64,000 bases of DNA from Tieghemostelium lacteum (taxonomy: Eukaryota > Evosea > Eumycetozoa > Dictyosteliales > Raperosteliaceae). The number at the start of each line of letters is the position of its first letter. Positions within the stretch are counted from its first letter, which is position 1. A program made the position numbers and the translations under genes. Shown here one piece after another: positions 12,853 through 21,776 of this stretch. Where the stretch lies: NCBI GenBank assembly GCA_001606155.1, contig LODT01000029.1:806001-870000 (forward strand), in the 5' to 3' direction. The notes under the pieces were generated by a model. That model did not search any database and was not told where the DNA came from. It saw nothing but the letters and a program-made list of their open reading frames with translations.

Positions 12853-13429
12853 TTGTATTGAAGTTTAATTTATAAAAAAAAAAAAAATTCTAAAATATCT
12901 TTTTATTCAGATAATGAATCTGATTGAGTGACCTAATTTTACAATCACGTTATTTCCAAGAAAACTTCATAATTGATAATAAGACTATATTTGATTAAGA
13001 ATTAATCTTTAAGAATTAAACTATTTTAAAACAAAAAATGTTAGAAATATAATTAATTTATTTCCAAATTAGGTTTTTACATTTTTTGTATTTTTTTTGA
13101 ATCAGAATTATATATCTAATTTTTAAAAATTTTAAAGAGAATAAGTAAGGTGGATTAGGTCTGGTTTACTATTGCTTAAAATTAAGTGCATATATCTACT
13201 AGTAGCAAAAGAAATGAAATGTATCTTGTTTTGTTTTTATTTATAATTATAAATATAGCCAATTAGGCATTTAATGTAAATAAAATCTTAATAATATCCA
13301 AAATTATCAACTCAATAAATTCAGAATATAAAATAATCCCCTCTACCTTAGATTTAAATAGAATTCAAATTAAAATTATTAAATAAATGTTTTTTTTATA
13401 AAATCGATTTTATCCATTCAGAATATAAA
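12853..13429. other. Divergent promoter region, TFAM-like / PUS1
   Basis: This 577-bp, very AT-rich spacer lies between two divergent start codons. It holds T and A runs and a palindromic AATTATAAATATAG-like stretch near 13245, but no gene, tRNA or repeat that I can support. Confidence 0.4.
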
Positions 13430-15016
13430 ATGGAAAACTCACTGAAAAGACCATTAGAAGAAACTAAGGATATAAATGATCAAGATAGTAAAAAGTTAAA
13501 ATTAGATACAGAGAATATAGATGAAAGTAATCAACAAACAACTATAACACCAAAATATGATCCTTTAACTAGAGAGATTGTTTATGATAACGATGAAGAT
13601 AATGGTATTGAAGGTGGTGGAGATGATGATGAAGATGATAATAATAATAATAATAACAATAATAATTCAAATGAAGATAAAGTAAAAAAAGGTGGTGGAC
13701 CAGTTAGACCAGAGAAATTAACTAGAGAGGAATTAGTAGAACTTCAAAAGAATAAATTAACAACAGATGATTCAAAAAAGAAGAAAGTTTGTGTATTATT
13801 GGGATACTCTGGTGTTAGATATTGTGGTATGCAAAAGAATCCTGGGTTACCAACAATTGAAGAGGAATTGGAATTGGCAATGTTTAAAGCTGGTGGTATA
13901 TCGATTGATAACTATTATTGTCAACAAAAGATTGATTGGATGAGATGTGCACGTACTGATAAAGGTGTGAGTGCAATTAGAAATATAGTTTCACTGAATT
14001 TACTATATGGTCCACCTGAACCTTTAGAAATGATGAATGCAATCAATGGTTATCTACCTGAAGATATAAGGATATTTGATATCAAGAGAGTGAATAATCA
14101 ATTTAATTCAAAGAATAATGTAGATCAGAGATCTTATACCTATATAACACCAACTAGTATACTTGCACCTATATTCTCTCAGAAGAAACCTCATCCCCCT
14201 AATACACCATTTCACTTTACTACTGAAACTCGAGATTTTTTAAACGCAATCTTAAAAAATTATGTGGGAACTCATAAATTTCATAACTATACATCAAGAA
14301 AGGAACCTACAGATCCATCTTGTAAGAGAAGGATCTTATCATTTACAAGTTCAGATGCATTTGAAATGGAAGGTGTAGAAATGATTGAAATCAATGTGGT
14401 AGGTGACAGTTTTATGCTTCACCAAATTAGAAAGATGATTGGATGTACTATGCAATTCCTCAGAAGAGGTGTTTTAGAGGATGCAGAATCTAAAGAAGAG
14501 GCATTGGAACAGATTAGACAGTATATAGATGTAACATTATCCTATAAGACAATGTGTCTTCCTATGGCACCTGGAGCAGGTTTACTTTTGGATAAATGTT
14601 CCTATCTAAATTGGGAGAAAAAGTTTGCTAGTGCACATGGTAATCTTCAATTTGATGACAAGTTACCTCTCATTAATGAATTTAAACAAAAAATTTTTAA
14701 AGAAATTGCTCTAAAAGAAAAGGATCATAATGAATTTACAAATTGGACTATAAAATTCTTGGATGAATATCCATTAAATTATAAGTTATTACGTGAACTC
14801 TATCTCAATCCAGTGCCAGTACCAGAACGTAAAAATCCACCAAAAAAGAAACTTGATGGACAAACTAGAAGATTTCAAAAAATTGAAAAATTTAATCAAT
14901 CTAGAAATAATAATAAATCAAATAATAATAATAATACCAATAATCAAGTAGAAAATAATAATACATCAACTGTAAAAGCAGAAGAAATTAAAAATGAAAC
15001 TAGTGAAAATAAATAA
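13430..15016 (+). CDS. pus1: tRNA pseudouridine synthase PUS1-like
   Basis: A single-exon protein of 528 residues. The TruA-type core begins at about residue 119 (CVLLGYSGVRYCGMQKNP). The catalytic aspartate is Asp177 in the motif RTDKGVSA. The second half of the fold has the typical GTHKFHNYT and HQIRKMIG motifs at about residues 282 and 335. An acidic, Asn-rich N-terminal extension and a basic, Asn-rich C-terminal tail flank the core and suggest a nuclear and/or mitochondrial enzyme. PUS1 converts U to pseudouridine at positions 27/28 and others of tRNA, and in U2 snRNA. The eukaryotic PUS1 branch is favoured over PUS3 because of the YSGVRYCGMQ and long HNYT region. Confidence 0.9.
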   Translation: MENSLKRPLEETKDINDQDSKKLKLDTENIDESNQQTTITPKYDPLTREIVYDNDEDNGIEGGGDDDEDDNNNNNNNNNSNEDKVKKGGGPVRPEKLTREELVELQKNKLTTDDSKKKKVCVLLGYSGVRYCGMQKNPGLPTIEEELELAMFKAGGISIDNYYCQQKIDWMRCARTDKGVSAIRNIVSLNLLYGPPEPLEMMNAINGYLPEDIRIFDIKRVNNQFNSKNNVDQRSYTYITPTSILAPIFSQKKPHPPNTPFHFTTETRDFLNAILKNYVGTHKFHNYTSRKEPTDPSCKRRILSFTSSDAFEMEGVEMIEINVVGDSFMLHQIRKMIGCTMQFLRRGVLEDAESKEEALEQIRQYIDVTLSYKTMCLPMAPGAGLLLDKCSYLNWEKKFASAHGNLQFDDKLPLINEFKQKIFKEIALKEKDHNEFTNWTIKFLDEYPLNYKLLRELYLNPVPVPERKNPPKKKLDGQTRRFQKIEKFNQSRNNNKSNNNNNTNNQVENNNTSTVKAEEIKNETSENK

Positions 15017-15082
15017 ATTAATTTTATTTTTATTTTAGATTTAATTTGGGTGTGAAGATGTGGTGTAGGTAGATCAATTTAT

Positions 15083-15817
15083 TTACCATGGATAAGATGT
15101 AAAATCTCTACCTAGATATCTACCAGTACCATGTTCTTGAGTTGCAATGTTGTAGATTGATAAACCTGGAACAGAAGGTTCTAGTTCACCACCACCTTGG
15201 TTCATATTGGTTTTTACAAAACCAGGATTAACAGCATTGATTTTGAAACCTTTGCTAGCAAGTTCCTTTGACAATTGTACAGTGAACCCATTCAATGCAG
15301 TTTTACTTGAATTATAAGCCAATACATTTAAATTTAAAAATTTATAGTCAGTGTATGGTTGTAAACTGAGTGATCCTAAATCAGAAGATACATTAACAAT
15401 AGTCTTTTTAGTACCATTGTGGAGTAGAGGTAAGAATCTTTGAGTAACTTCAACAGTACCAAAGAAATTGATATCAAAAGTCTTTCTAAGAGCTTCCATA
15501 TCCAATTGTGAAGGTGGTGCCATGGAGAGAAATACACCAGCATTATTAACTAAGAAATCTAATTTACCATGATCCTTAGTAACTTGATCTACAGCTTCTT
15601 GAATACTTTGACTTGAGTTAATATCCAACTTTAAAGTTCTAATATCAGAATTTGGAAATTCAATTTTGAATTCATTTATAGTCTTTGTATTTTCAGCTTC
15701 ATTTCTACCACAAATATAAGTAGTGTATCCATTAGCAATAAATTCTCTGGCAACAGCTTTTCCAATACCAGTATTTGAACCAGTGATTAATGAAATGAAT
15801 TGTTTATTAGTTGACAT
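15083..15817 (-). CDS. Short-chain dehydrogenase/reductase, carbonyl reductase type
   Basis: A 244-residue single-exon protein with all classical SDR signatures: the dinucleotide-binding TGSNTGIG at residues 13-20, the NNAG motif at about 91-94, a catalytic Ser in NVSSDLG, and Tyr/Lys in YNSSKTALN. The C-terminal NPGFVKTNMN is typical of classical SDRs. It lacks the long insert before the catalytic Tyr seen in animal CBR1, although the LQPYTDYKFL segment there resembles a short form. It probably reduces carbonyls with NADPH; the substrate cannot be read. It converges on PUS1, with a 66-bp gap between stops. Confidence 0.88.
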   Translation of the reverse strand: MSTNKQFISLITGSNTGIGKAVAREFIANGYTTYICGRNEAENTKTINEFKIEFPNSDIRTLKLDINSSQSIQEAVDQVTKDHGKLDFLVNNAGVFLSMAPPSQLDMEALRKTFDINFFGTVEVTQRFLPLLHNGTKKTIVNVSSDLGSLSLQPYTDYKFLNLNVLAYNSSKTALNGFTVQLSKELASKGFKINAVNPGFVKTNMNQGGGELEPSVPGLSIYNIATQEHGTGRYLGRDFTSYPW

Positions 15818-16390
15818 TATTATTATTTGTTATTTGTATTTAATTTCTTATTTAATATTTAAATATGTTGTTTTTGTAATAATTAAAATAATTTCATTGT
15901 TTAAATAGGTTTTCATGTTTGGTCCAACGTTTATATGACCATTGCAGAATATGATTGACGAAGGTGATTGACGAAGCTTTCAAGGTATGAGATTTTGCCA
16001 GATTGGAATTTATTTTGGTTGTAAATATTTTTTTTAAATTGGTTCGGGAAGATTGTGGTTATTGTTTTTTTTTTAGTTTTTGCTACTTTTATAATTTTAG
16101 TTAAAAGGATGATAGTGTTTTTATTACATGAAATAGATATTTAACACACTGAATATAAAATTATTTTAAAGTTTTTTTTTATTATAAGAGAAAAGTTAGG
16201 CTAGTGTATGAAGACAATAAATAAACATTACTATTTAAAATGCAACATAATGTAATAAAATTTAAAATAAATGAAATTTCAAATTTAACTGGGGTATTGG
16301 ATAACGATTACATATCTATTTTCAAAAAACGAAAGATAAAAATTTTTTTTTTTTTTTTGATCATTTTTATCACAAAACTTTATATTTAAA
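15818..16390 (+). promoter_or_regulatory. Divergent SDR / cytochrome c upstream region with a 12-bp direct repeat
   Basis: This spacer of about 570 bp lies upstream of cytochrome c and the SDR. The 12-mer TGATTGACGAAG occurs at 15952-15963 and again at 15965-15976 (period 13). It contains TGACG, a bZIP/ATF-type half site, and lies in a patch richer in G and C than its surroundings. The rest is A/T tracts. A regulatory role is inferred from the repeat and its position only. Confidence 0.35.
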
Positions 16391-17044
16391 AGTAAATACT
16401 GATATTTACATCATCACACTCAATTGAATTTGAGTTTTATTAATATGCAAATTTCATTATAATAGTGAACCCAGGTAACGTTGAAAACGGTGAAAAATTA
16501 TTCAAAGCTAGATGTGCTCAATGTCACACCACCGCTGCTGGTGCACCAAACAAACAAGGTCCAAATCTTTACGGACTTTTTGGTAGAAAATCAGGTACCG
16601 TTGAAGGTTACGCTTATTCACCAGCCAATCAAGCTGCAGGTAGGTTTCAAATATTTATTAAAGTGTAGTAATACACTATTAGAGATGATTATGCATGAGA
16701 GATGATCCTAGAGATTATACATTATACATTTTGAATCAAAAGGATAAGAATACATACTCTAGATATAGCGTAAAATTATTACACCCACTTGTAATTTTTG
16801 TCAAAAAAAAAAAAAAGATAATTTCAAAGAGATAATCAAAGGGATAAAGAACAGATAATTAATTAATTAAATATTTATTACATTTAAATAATAATTAGGT
16901 ATTCTTTGGGGAGAACAAACCTTATTTGACTACTTAGAAAATCCTAAAAAATATATTCCAAAGACAAAAATGGCTTTTGCTGGTTTCAAGAGTGCCGAAG
17001 ACAGAAATGATACCATTGCATACCTCAAACAAGCTACCGCATAG
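16391..17044 (+). CDS. cytC: Cytochrome c, start codon split by an intron
   Basis: Three exons: 16391 (the A of ATG), 16466..16639 and 16899..17044, giving 106 residues. The haem motif CAQCH is at residues 17-21 and the axial Met lies in PKTKMAFAG. The protein begins [13 protein letters not shown], as expected for cytochrome c. The second exon opens with TG directly after an acceptor (ATAATAG). The nearest good donor, GTAAAT at 16392, follows an A, so the ATG forms only after splicing. Intron 2 (259 nt) joins in phase 1. Upstream of 16391 the frame runs back to a TGA at 16358 with no ATG. The protein carries electrons from complex III to complex IV in the intermembrane space. Confidence 0.88.
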
Positions 17045-17229
17045 GAAAATAAATATAATTAATAACTTAAGAAAATCAATAGGCAATTACAAGGATCATA
17101 TCTTTATTTTAAATTTTCTTTTTATTTCTACAAAATATATATTTATATATCAAAAAAAATACACTATACTGGGAAAGTTTTAACTCTCCATCATCTTTCA
17201 TCTCATCGGAATAATTGGTTTAAACCTTT

Positions 17230-17331
17230 ATGGCACATGTTAATTTAAATCAGTTAGAAGCACCAAAGGGCAGAGTCAATTTTATTTGGATTTTCTTATT
17301 CGATATAGTTAACTATAGATTATCTAATAAG
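17230..17331 (+). pseudogene. Orphaned first exon resembling TRAPPC5 (Trs31)
   Basis: An ATG at 17230 opens 34 coding-like codons (MAHVNLNQLEAPKGRVNF then IWIFLFDIVNYRLSNK), followed directly by GTAAAA, a possible donor. The FxFLFxxIVxY pattern after a PKGRV turn is that of the TRAPPC5 N-terminus. No later TRAPPC5 segment (Bet3-type fold) is seen before the next gene at 17941. The stretch is therefore read as a broken 5' fragment of a TRAPP subunit gene, cut off by the repeat and relic that follow. The family call is from memory and short. Read-through of the donor reaches a stop about 25 codons later. Confidence 0.45.
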
Positions 17332-17463
17332 GTAAAAATAGTAACAAAAATAGATTGGTTTTATACAATAATCATTTATTATGTTTTCAAAAAGTATCAA
17401 TGATCAAGAATTAATTAATGGTTACTATCATTTGAAATAACAATCCATAAATTATATTATCAG

Positions 17464-17540
17464 GATTCATTTGAACTATACAAGGAATCACTTAATATTA
17501 TTTCATATGAGGATGATTCCTCGTATAATTCAAATGAATT
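17464..17540. repeat. Long imperfect inverted repeat (25-27 bp arms, 23-nt loop)
   Basis: The left arm 17466-17490 and right arm 17514-17538 are reverse complements apart from two positions. On the minus strand both exceptions are G-U wobbles, so a minus-strand RNA would form an unbroken stem of 25 pairs, with a further A-U and G-U at the base. The 23-nt loop holds the palindrome TCATATGA. The element sits in a gene-free stretch between an orphan exon and a degenerate ORF. It could be a fold-back/MITE-like relic or an RNA hairpin. Confidence 0.6.
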
Positions 17541-17820
17541 TTGATATGTAACTACTATTTTTAAATTTATTTTTATACGCATAATATTCTTTATCGTTAT
17601 TAACTTTAATTATTGTTGGGATATTTTGATTACATTTTCCACAAACAGCTAATATTTTATAAGTTTGGTCTCCAATTGAAATTGATATTTTACTGAAAAC
17701 ATCCCAACACTTGGCTTTGTTTTTTTAATATTATCTGAATCTAAAGAATACCAACACATCTTCACCTTTTGCTTCGCCACCCAAATGATCTTTTGTTGTT
17801 AATACATTTACTACCACTCC
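17530..17820 (-). pseudogene. Degenerate ORF with a Cys-x-x-Cys pair
   Basis: Read on the minus strand, about 17727 to 17530 translates with coding-like composition (KNKAKCWDVFSKISISI, then CGKCNQNIP) and ends at a TGA that overlaps the inverted repeat. About 90 bp upstream, a second stretch in another frame reads DHLGGEAKGEDVLVFF. Stops separate the pieces and there is no start codon. The WDVFSKI-plus-CxxC layout recalls BED- or TTF-type zinc fingers of transposases and chromatin proteins, but the match is weak. It is best described as a relic of unknown origin. Confidence 0.3.
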
Positions 17821-17940
17821 TTTCTATTATACCCTAAATACTTTACATTGTATCTTATATTTTCTTGTTGTTAACAAAATTTAATTTATAAAAAAGTTTT
17901 AAAAAAAAAGTTAATTTGATATCACACTTGAGTGAAAACA

Positions 17941-18648
17941 ATGAACAAAATTGGAAAATTAGTACCAGAGACAACTGCTCTATTTGTTTGTGATATACAA
18001 ACTAAATTTGTACCCTTAATACACCAAATGCCAAAAGTTATTTTAAATACAAAGTATACCGTTCGTATTTATATTGTAGTATTAGGTGAATTAGAAAACT
18101 AATGAATATCTACAGATGAAAGCATGCAATATTTTAAATATACCAATTATCATAACAGAGCAATACCCTAAGGCATTGGGTAACACAGTTGATGAATTAG
18201 AATCCAAAAAACAAAAGTATGTCTTTGAAAAGACATTATTTTCAATGTTAACCAATGAAGTCCAAAAGACATTGGATACTGATTTAAAAGGAGTAAAATC
18301 AATCTTATTAACTGGTATTGAATCTCATGTTTGTGTCTTTCAAACATCATTAGATTTAATAGAAAAAGGTTATGATGTACATATTTTAGAAGATGCAGTT
18401 TCCTCACAAAATCCTTCAGATAGAGCTATTGCAATTGAGGTATGTTCACTCACTATTACGTTCTCTTTACCTATATTATATTAATTATTATAATTTAGAG
18501 ATTAAAACAATCAGGTGTATTTGTAACTAGTACTGAAAGTGCAATATTTCAATTAACAAAAGATGCCAAACATCCAAATTTTAAATTAATTTCAAATCTT
18601 GTAAAGGAAAGAATTGATTTATTGAGTCCACTTAAGGGTCAACTTTAA
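17941..18648 (+). CDS. Isochorismatase-family hydrolase (ISOC1/2-like), three exons
   Basis: Exons 17941..18060, 18116..18439 and 18499..18648 join in phase 0 to give 197 residues. The catalytic triad of the cysteine hydrolase fold is present: Asp in FVCDIQTKF (residue 19), Lys in VFEKTLFSM, and Cys in GIESHVCVFQTS. TEQYPKALGNT is typical of the ISOC group. The first intron is only 55 nt and needs a weak GTTCGT donor, chosen because it restores the family's spacing between ILNTKYT and MKACNIL. Intron 2 has GTATGT. The human relatives lack a firmly known substrate; isochorismate or nicotinamide hydrolysis should not be assumed. It converges on TRAPPC6 with 62 bp between stops. Confidence 0.85.
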
Positions 18649-18710
18649 GTGTAAAATTACCTGTATATATACAATTCATTTTAATTAATAAAATTTATCA
18701 TTACATTGAT

Positions 18711-19418
18711 TTAATAAAACTTATACATACAAGCATGATTTTGAAGTAATTCAAAAGTTACAGTACATTTGTAACCAAAATTTGACATTGCACCTTTAAT
18801 TAAACCACATGCAAATTGAATATATTCTGTACAGTCTTTGTTTGTTGAGTTTGGATCATAGGATAAATGTTGTAACCACTGAAATTGTTTATCGGATAAT
18901 ACAAATACACCTTTATGATTGGTACGCAAATTATCTATTGATTTCTTAAACAATGCAAACCAAAATACTTTACAAATGAATTTAACAGCTTCTAATAACT
19001 CTGTAAATAGTGGTGTCTCAATAGACAGTCTTTCAACTAACCTATTACCCACTTTAAAACCTAATTTATCTAGTTTCTTATAGGCTTTAACTTTATCTTG
19101 ACATGATTTCATCAGATAGTCCACCATTTCAATATAGAAAAATTCAAAACAACTGATGGCTATGGATCGAGATGCTGGTGCATGTGGTATTGCTGTACTT
19201 ACTAGTGATCCTAAATTTGTATTTGAAGTTGATGTAGGTAATGTAGTTCCACCACTAGTCGATGATGTTGGTGTCTTTACTTGATCTGTTATATAATTAT
19301 TATTTATTGGTGAATTTTGTGCTGATATACTTGATATTGCTATATTTGGAACAACATTTGGTGTTGCATTTGGTACACTTGTGGAACTTCTATTTGTACC
19401 TCCTAATGGATCTGACAT
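18711..19418 (-). CDS. trappc6: TRAPP complex subunit 6 (Trs33) with N-terminal extension
   Basis: A single-exon protein of 235 residues. The last 140 residues are a Bet3-family fold with the TRAPPC6 signature: LDKLGFKVGNRLVERL, then FICKVFWFALFKKSIDNL, then TNHKGVFVLSD and FACGLIKGAMSNFG. The first 95 residues are a Ser/Thr/Asn-rich, probably disordered extension not found in animal or yeast homologues. TRAPPC6 pairs with TRAPPC3 and helps TRAPP activate Rab1/Ypt1 at the ER-Golgi interface. The start codon is only 67 bp from that of the divergent gene. Confidence 0.88.
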   Translation of the reverse strand: MSDPLGGTNRSSTSVPNATPNVVPNIAISSISAQNSPINNNYITDQVKTPTSSTSGGTTLPTSTSNTNLGSLVSTAIPHAPASRSIAISCFEFFYIEMVDYLMKSCQDKVKAYKKLDKLGFKVGNRLVERLSIETPLFTELLEAVKFICKVFWFALFKKSIDNLRTNHKGVFVLSDKQFQWLQHLSYDPNSTNKDCTEYIQFACGLIKGAMSNFGYKCTVTFELLQNHACMYKFY

Positions 19419-19485
19419 TTTTTATATATATTTTTGTGATTTGGTGAATTTGAAAAATGAAAAAAAAAATCCATTTTTTTGAATT
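19419..19485. promoter_or_regulatory. Compact bidirectional promoter, TRAPPC6 / CARNMT1
   Basis: Only 67 bp separate two divergent ATG codons. The spacer has a TATATATATTTT run next to TRAPPC6 and an A9 followed by a T7 tract next to the methyltransferase. Both core promoters and 5' UTRs must fit here or overlap the coding regions. Confidence 0.5.
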
Positions 19486-20756
19486 ATGTCACATTCCCAC
19501 GATCATTCACAAAGTCATTCTCATAGTCATTCTCATAATCATTCTCATAATCAAGAGATTAATTATAATGATGATTATTATTCAGATGATGAAGATGATA
19601 ATGAAGCAGAATTACAACATTATAAATTAATAGTATCAACATTATATAATTATCAAAAATATGGATATAAATGGGTGGATGATATGGAATCATTCTATCA
19701 TAATACATTAACAGATCAACAAAGACTATTAATACCAAATTACATTAGTAAGACTAAAGCACTACGTGTAGCAGTACTAAAAAACTCAATATTTTTAAGA
19801 ATGATTGGTGATGAATTTAATAATGTCTTTCATGAAGGCGAACAAAGTCTTAAACCTATACCTCATCTAACTGAAACCCAGGCAACTATTGAATCTATGG
19901 ATATCGATTTATTTCAAATTGATAATTTAAAATCTTCACTAAAACAATTCGTTAGAGAATGGTCGTTGGAAGGTAAAGCTGAGAGAGATCAAGCTTTTCA
20001 ACCCATTAAAAATGAATTAGAATCTCTATTTGCCAATCTATCAATATTCGATAGAGCAAATATTAAAATTTATTGTCCTGGTTCAGGTTTAGGTAGATTA
20101 CCTCTAGAAATTGCATCAATGGGATTCTCATGTCAAGGTATTGAATTTTCTTATCTAATGTTAATATGTTCAAGTTTTATGTTAAACAAGTAAGATTTTA
20201 TAAATTCAAATTGAATTGAAATTACTTATTAATTAATTTATATTATAATATAAAATGTAGAACACAGAAAACTAATGAATTTACAATTTATCCATATATA
20301 CATCAAACTGTAAATGTTCTAAAAGATATTGAACAACTTAAAAATATAACTATACCTGATATTTTACCAGGTGATATTCTACCGAAAGTAAATCCAAAAC
20401 AGGAATTTTCCATGGCAGCAGGTGACTTTACTAAAAATATTGATATGGATCATTGGGATGTCATTTGTACTTGTTTTTTTATTGACACTGCTAGAAATAT
20501 TTTAGAATATTTAGAATGCATCCACAAGATTCTAAAAAAGGGTGGTCATTGGATTAATTTTGGACCTCTGCTCTATCATTTTGCTGAAAAGAAAGATAGT
20601 ATTGAACTGTCTTATGAACAATTAAGACATGCCATTACAACTATAGGTTTTACAATTATAAAAGAGGAATTAAAAGATTCTGACTATTGTTCAAATAGAT
20701 CAAGTCTTTTAAAATCTACCTATAAATGCCAATTCTTTGTTGCAATTAAAAATTAA
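19486..20756 (+). CDS. Carnosine N-methyltransferase family protein (CARNMT1/N2227)
   Basis: Exons 19486..20189 and 20261..20756 join in phase 2 (donor GTAAGA, acceptor ATGTAG) to give 399 residues. Motifs in order match CARNMT1: LKQFVREWSLEGKAERDQAF, the SAM-binding loop CPGSGLGRLPLEIA, FSMAAGDF, CFFIDTARNILEYL and HWINFGPLLYHF. The N-terminus is a striking His/Ser/Asn repeat (residues 2-22) that could bind metal, followed by an Asp/Glu-rich stretch. Human CARNMT1 makes anserine from carnosine and methylates C3H zinc-finger histidines. Because amoebae are not known for carnosine, protein or another histidine substrate is likely here (inference). Confidence 0.88.
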
Positions 20757-21106
20757 ATATCATATTTATATAAACGTTTAATAATCGATTTATATTAGAT
20801 TTTTTTTCTGCTGTATGGATGGGATATTGCAAGGCAATAATTTCAATTTTTTTTGACATGACCCATAATTTGAAAATTGTTAAATTTTCAGTGATTCAGA
20901 CCAAAATCTATGTTTAAACAAACAATCATTAGTTTTTTATTTTAAAATTGATTTGGAGTTTTAAAACAATATTTTAAAACAAAATCGTGTTATGGGATAA
21001 TGAACCAAAAACCATTTAAACTCAAATAAATATGCTTTCAAAATAACAAATTCAACAATTAAAATCAAATTAAGAGTTTACTAAATCAAAATCATTTATA
21101 TTTACA
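20757..21106. other. Intergenic region with two DUSE-like octamers
   Basis: This 350-bp spacer upstream of the GST gene has ACCCATAA at 20861-20868 (plus strand) and TCCCATAA at 20990-20997 (minus strand). Both fit the upstream element known from dictyostelid snRNA and small ncRNA genes. They point toward each other, and no snRNA, snoRNA or class I RNA sequence is recognisable between them, so they may be chance. Confidence 0.25.
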
Positions 21107-21776
21107 ATGTCTCAACCACTAGAATTAATCTATTTCGATATTAGAGGTAAATATTAATAAAAATAACCACGCATTTGTCGTATTTAGAATTTTTTTATGA
21201 AAATTAATATTTATATATGTAGGTAAAGCACAATTGGCTAGAAATATCCTTACATTATTTAAAATTCCTTTTGTTGACACTAGAATCAAAGGAAATACAC
21301 CTGATGATGCATTAAAGCAATTGGCACCATACAAACAATTTCCAATCATTAAGATTGGTGACTTGATTTTGGCACAGTCTATGACAATTGCACGTTTCTA
21401 TGCCAGTCAAAATAACTATTCTGGTAAAACATTTATTGAGAAGGCTCTAGCTGATGAAGTTGTAGATTCTACTCAAGATCTTTTGTTGGCATTTTTCACC
21501 AATAAGGATGATGAGGAAAAGAGAAAAAACTATTTTGAGGTAACTGTACCAAGCTTTTTATCAACTTGGGAATCTAAATTAGTCTCTGGAAATGGCTTCA
21601 TTGCCAGAGGTGATTCATACACTTTTGCTGATCTCAGTATATTCACTGTAATTGAACAATTGAAATTACAAGAAAGACTTGTATCATTCCCAAATATTCT
21701 AAAGCTATTCAACTACTTTGTTAACCATGAAATACTTGGACCATATTATAAATCTTTACCAGCAGATCCACAATAA
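21107..21776 (+). CDS. Glutathione S-transferase, sigma/alpha-like, two exons
   Basis: Exons 21107..21146 and 21223..21776 join in phase 1 (donor GTAAAT, acceptor ATGTAG) to give 197 residues. The first exon encodes MSQPLELIYFDIRG, with the catalytic tyrosine of the N-terminal thioredoxin fold (Tyr9). Next come FPIIKIGDLILAQSMTIARF, where the QS pair binds the gamma-glutamyl group of GSH, and a helical C-terminal domain with TFADLSIFTVIEQL. It conjugates glutathione to electrophiles or acts as a prostaglandin-type isomerase; sigma-type spacing is likely but not certain. Confidence 0.88.

Noticed and set aside
20861-20997. Pair of DUSE-like octamers facing each other
   Set aside because: 8-mers like this occur by chance (another is inside the coding end at 232), and no known small RNA sequence lies between them.
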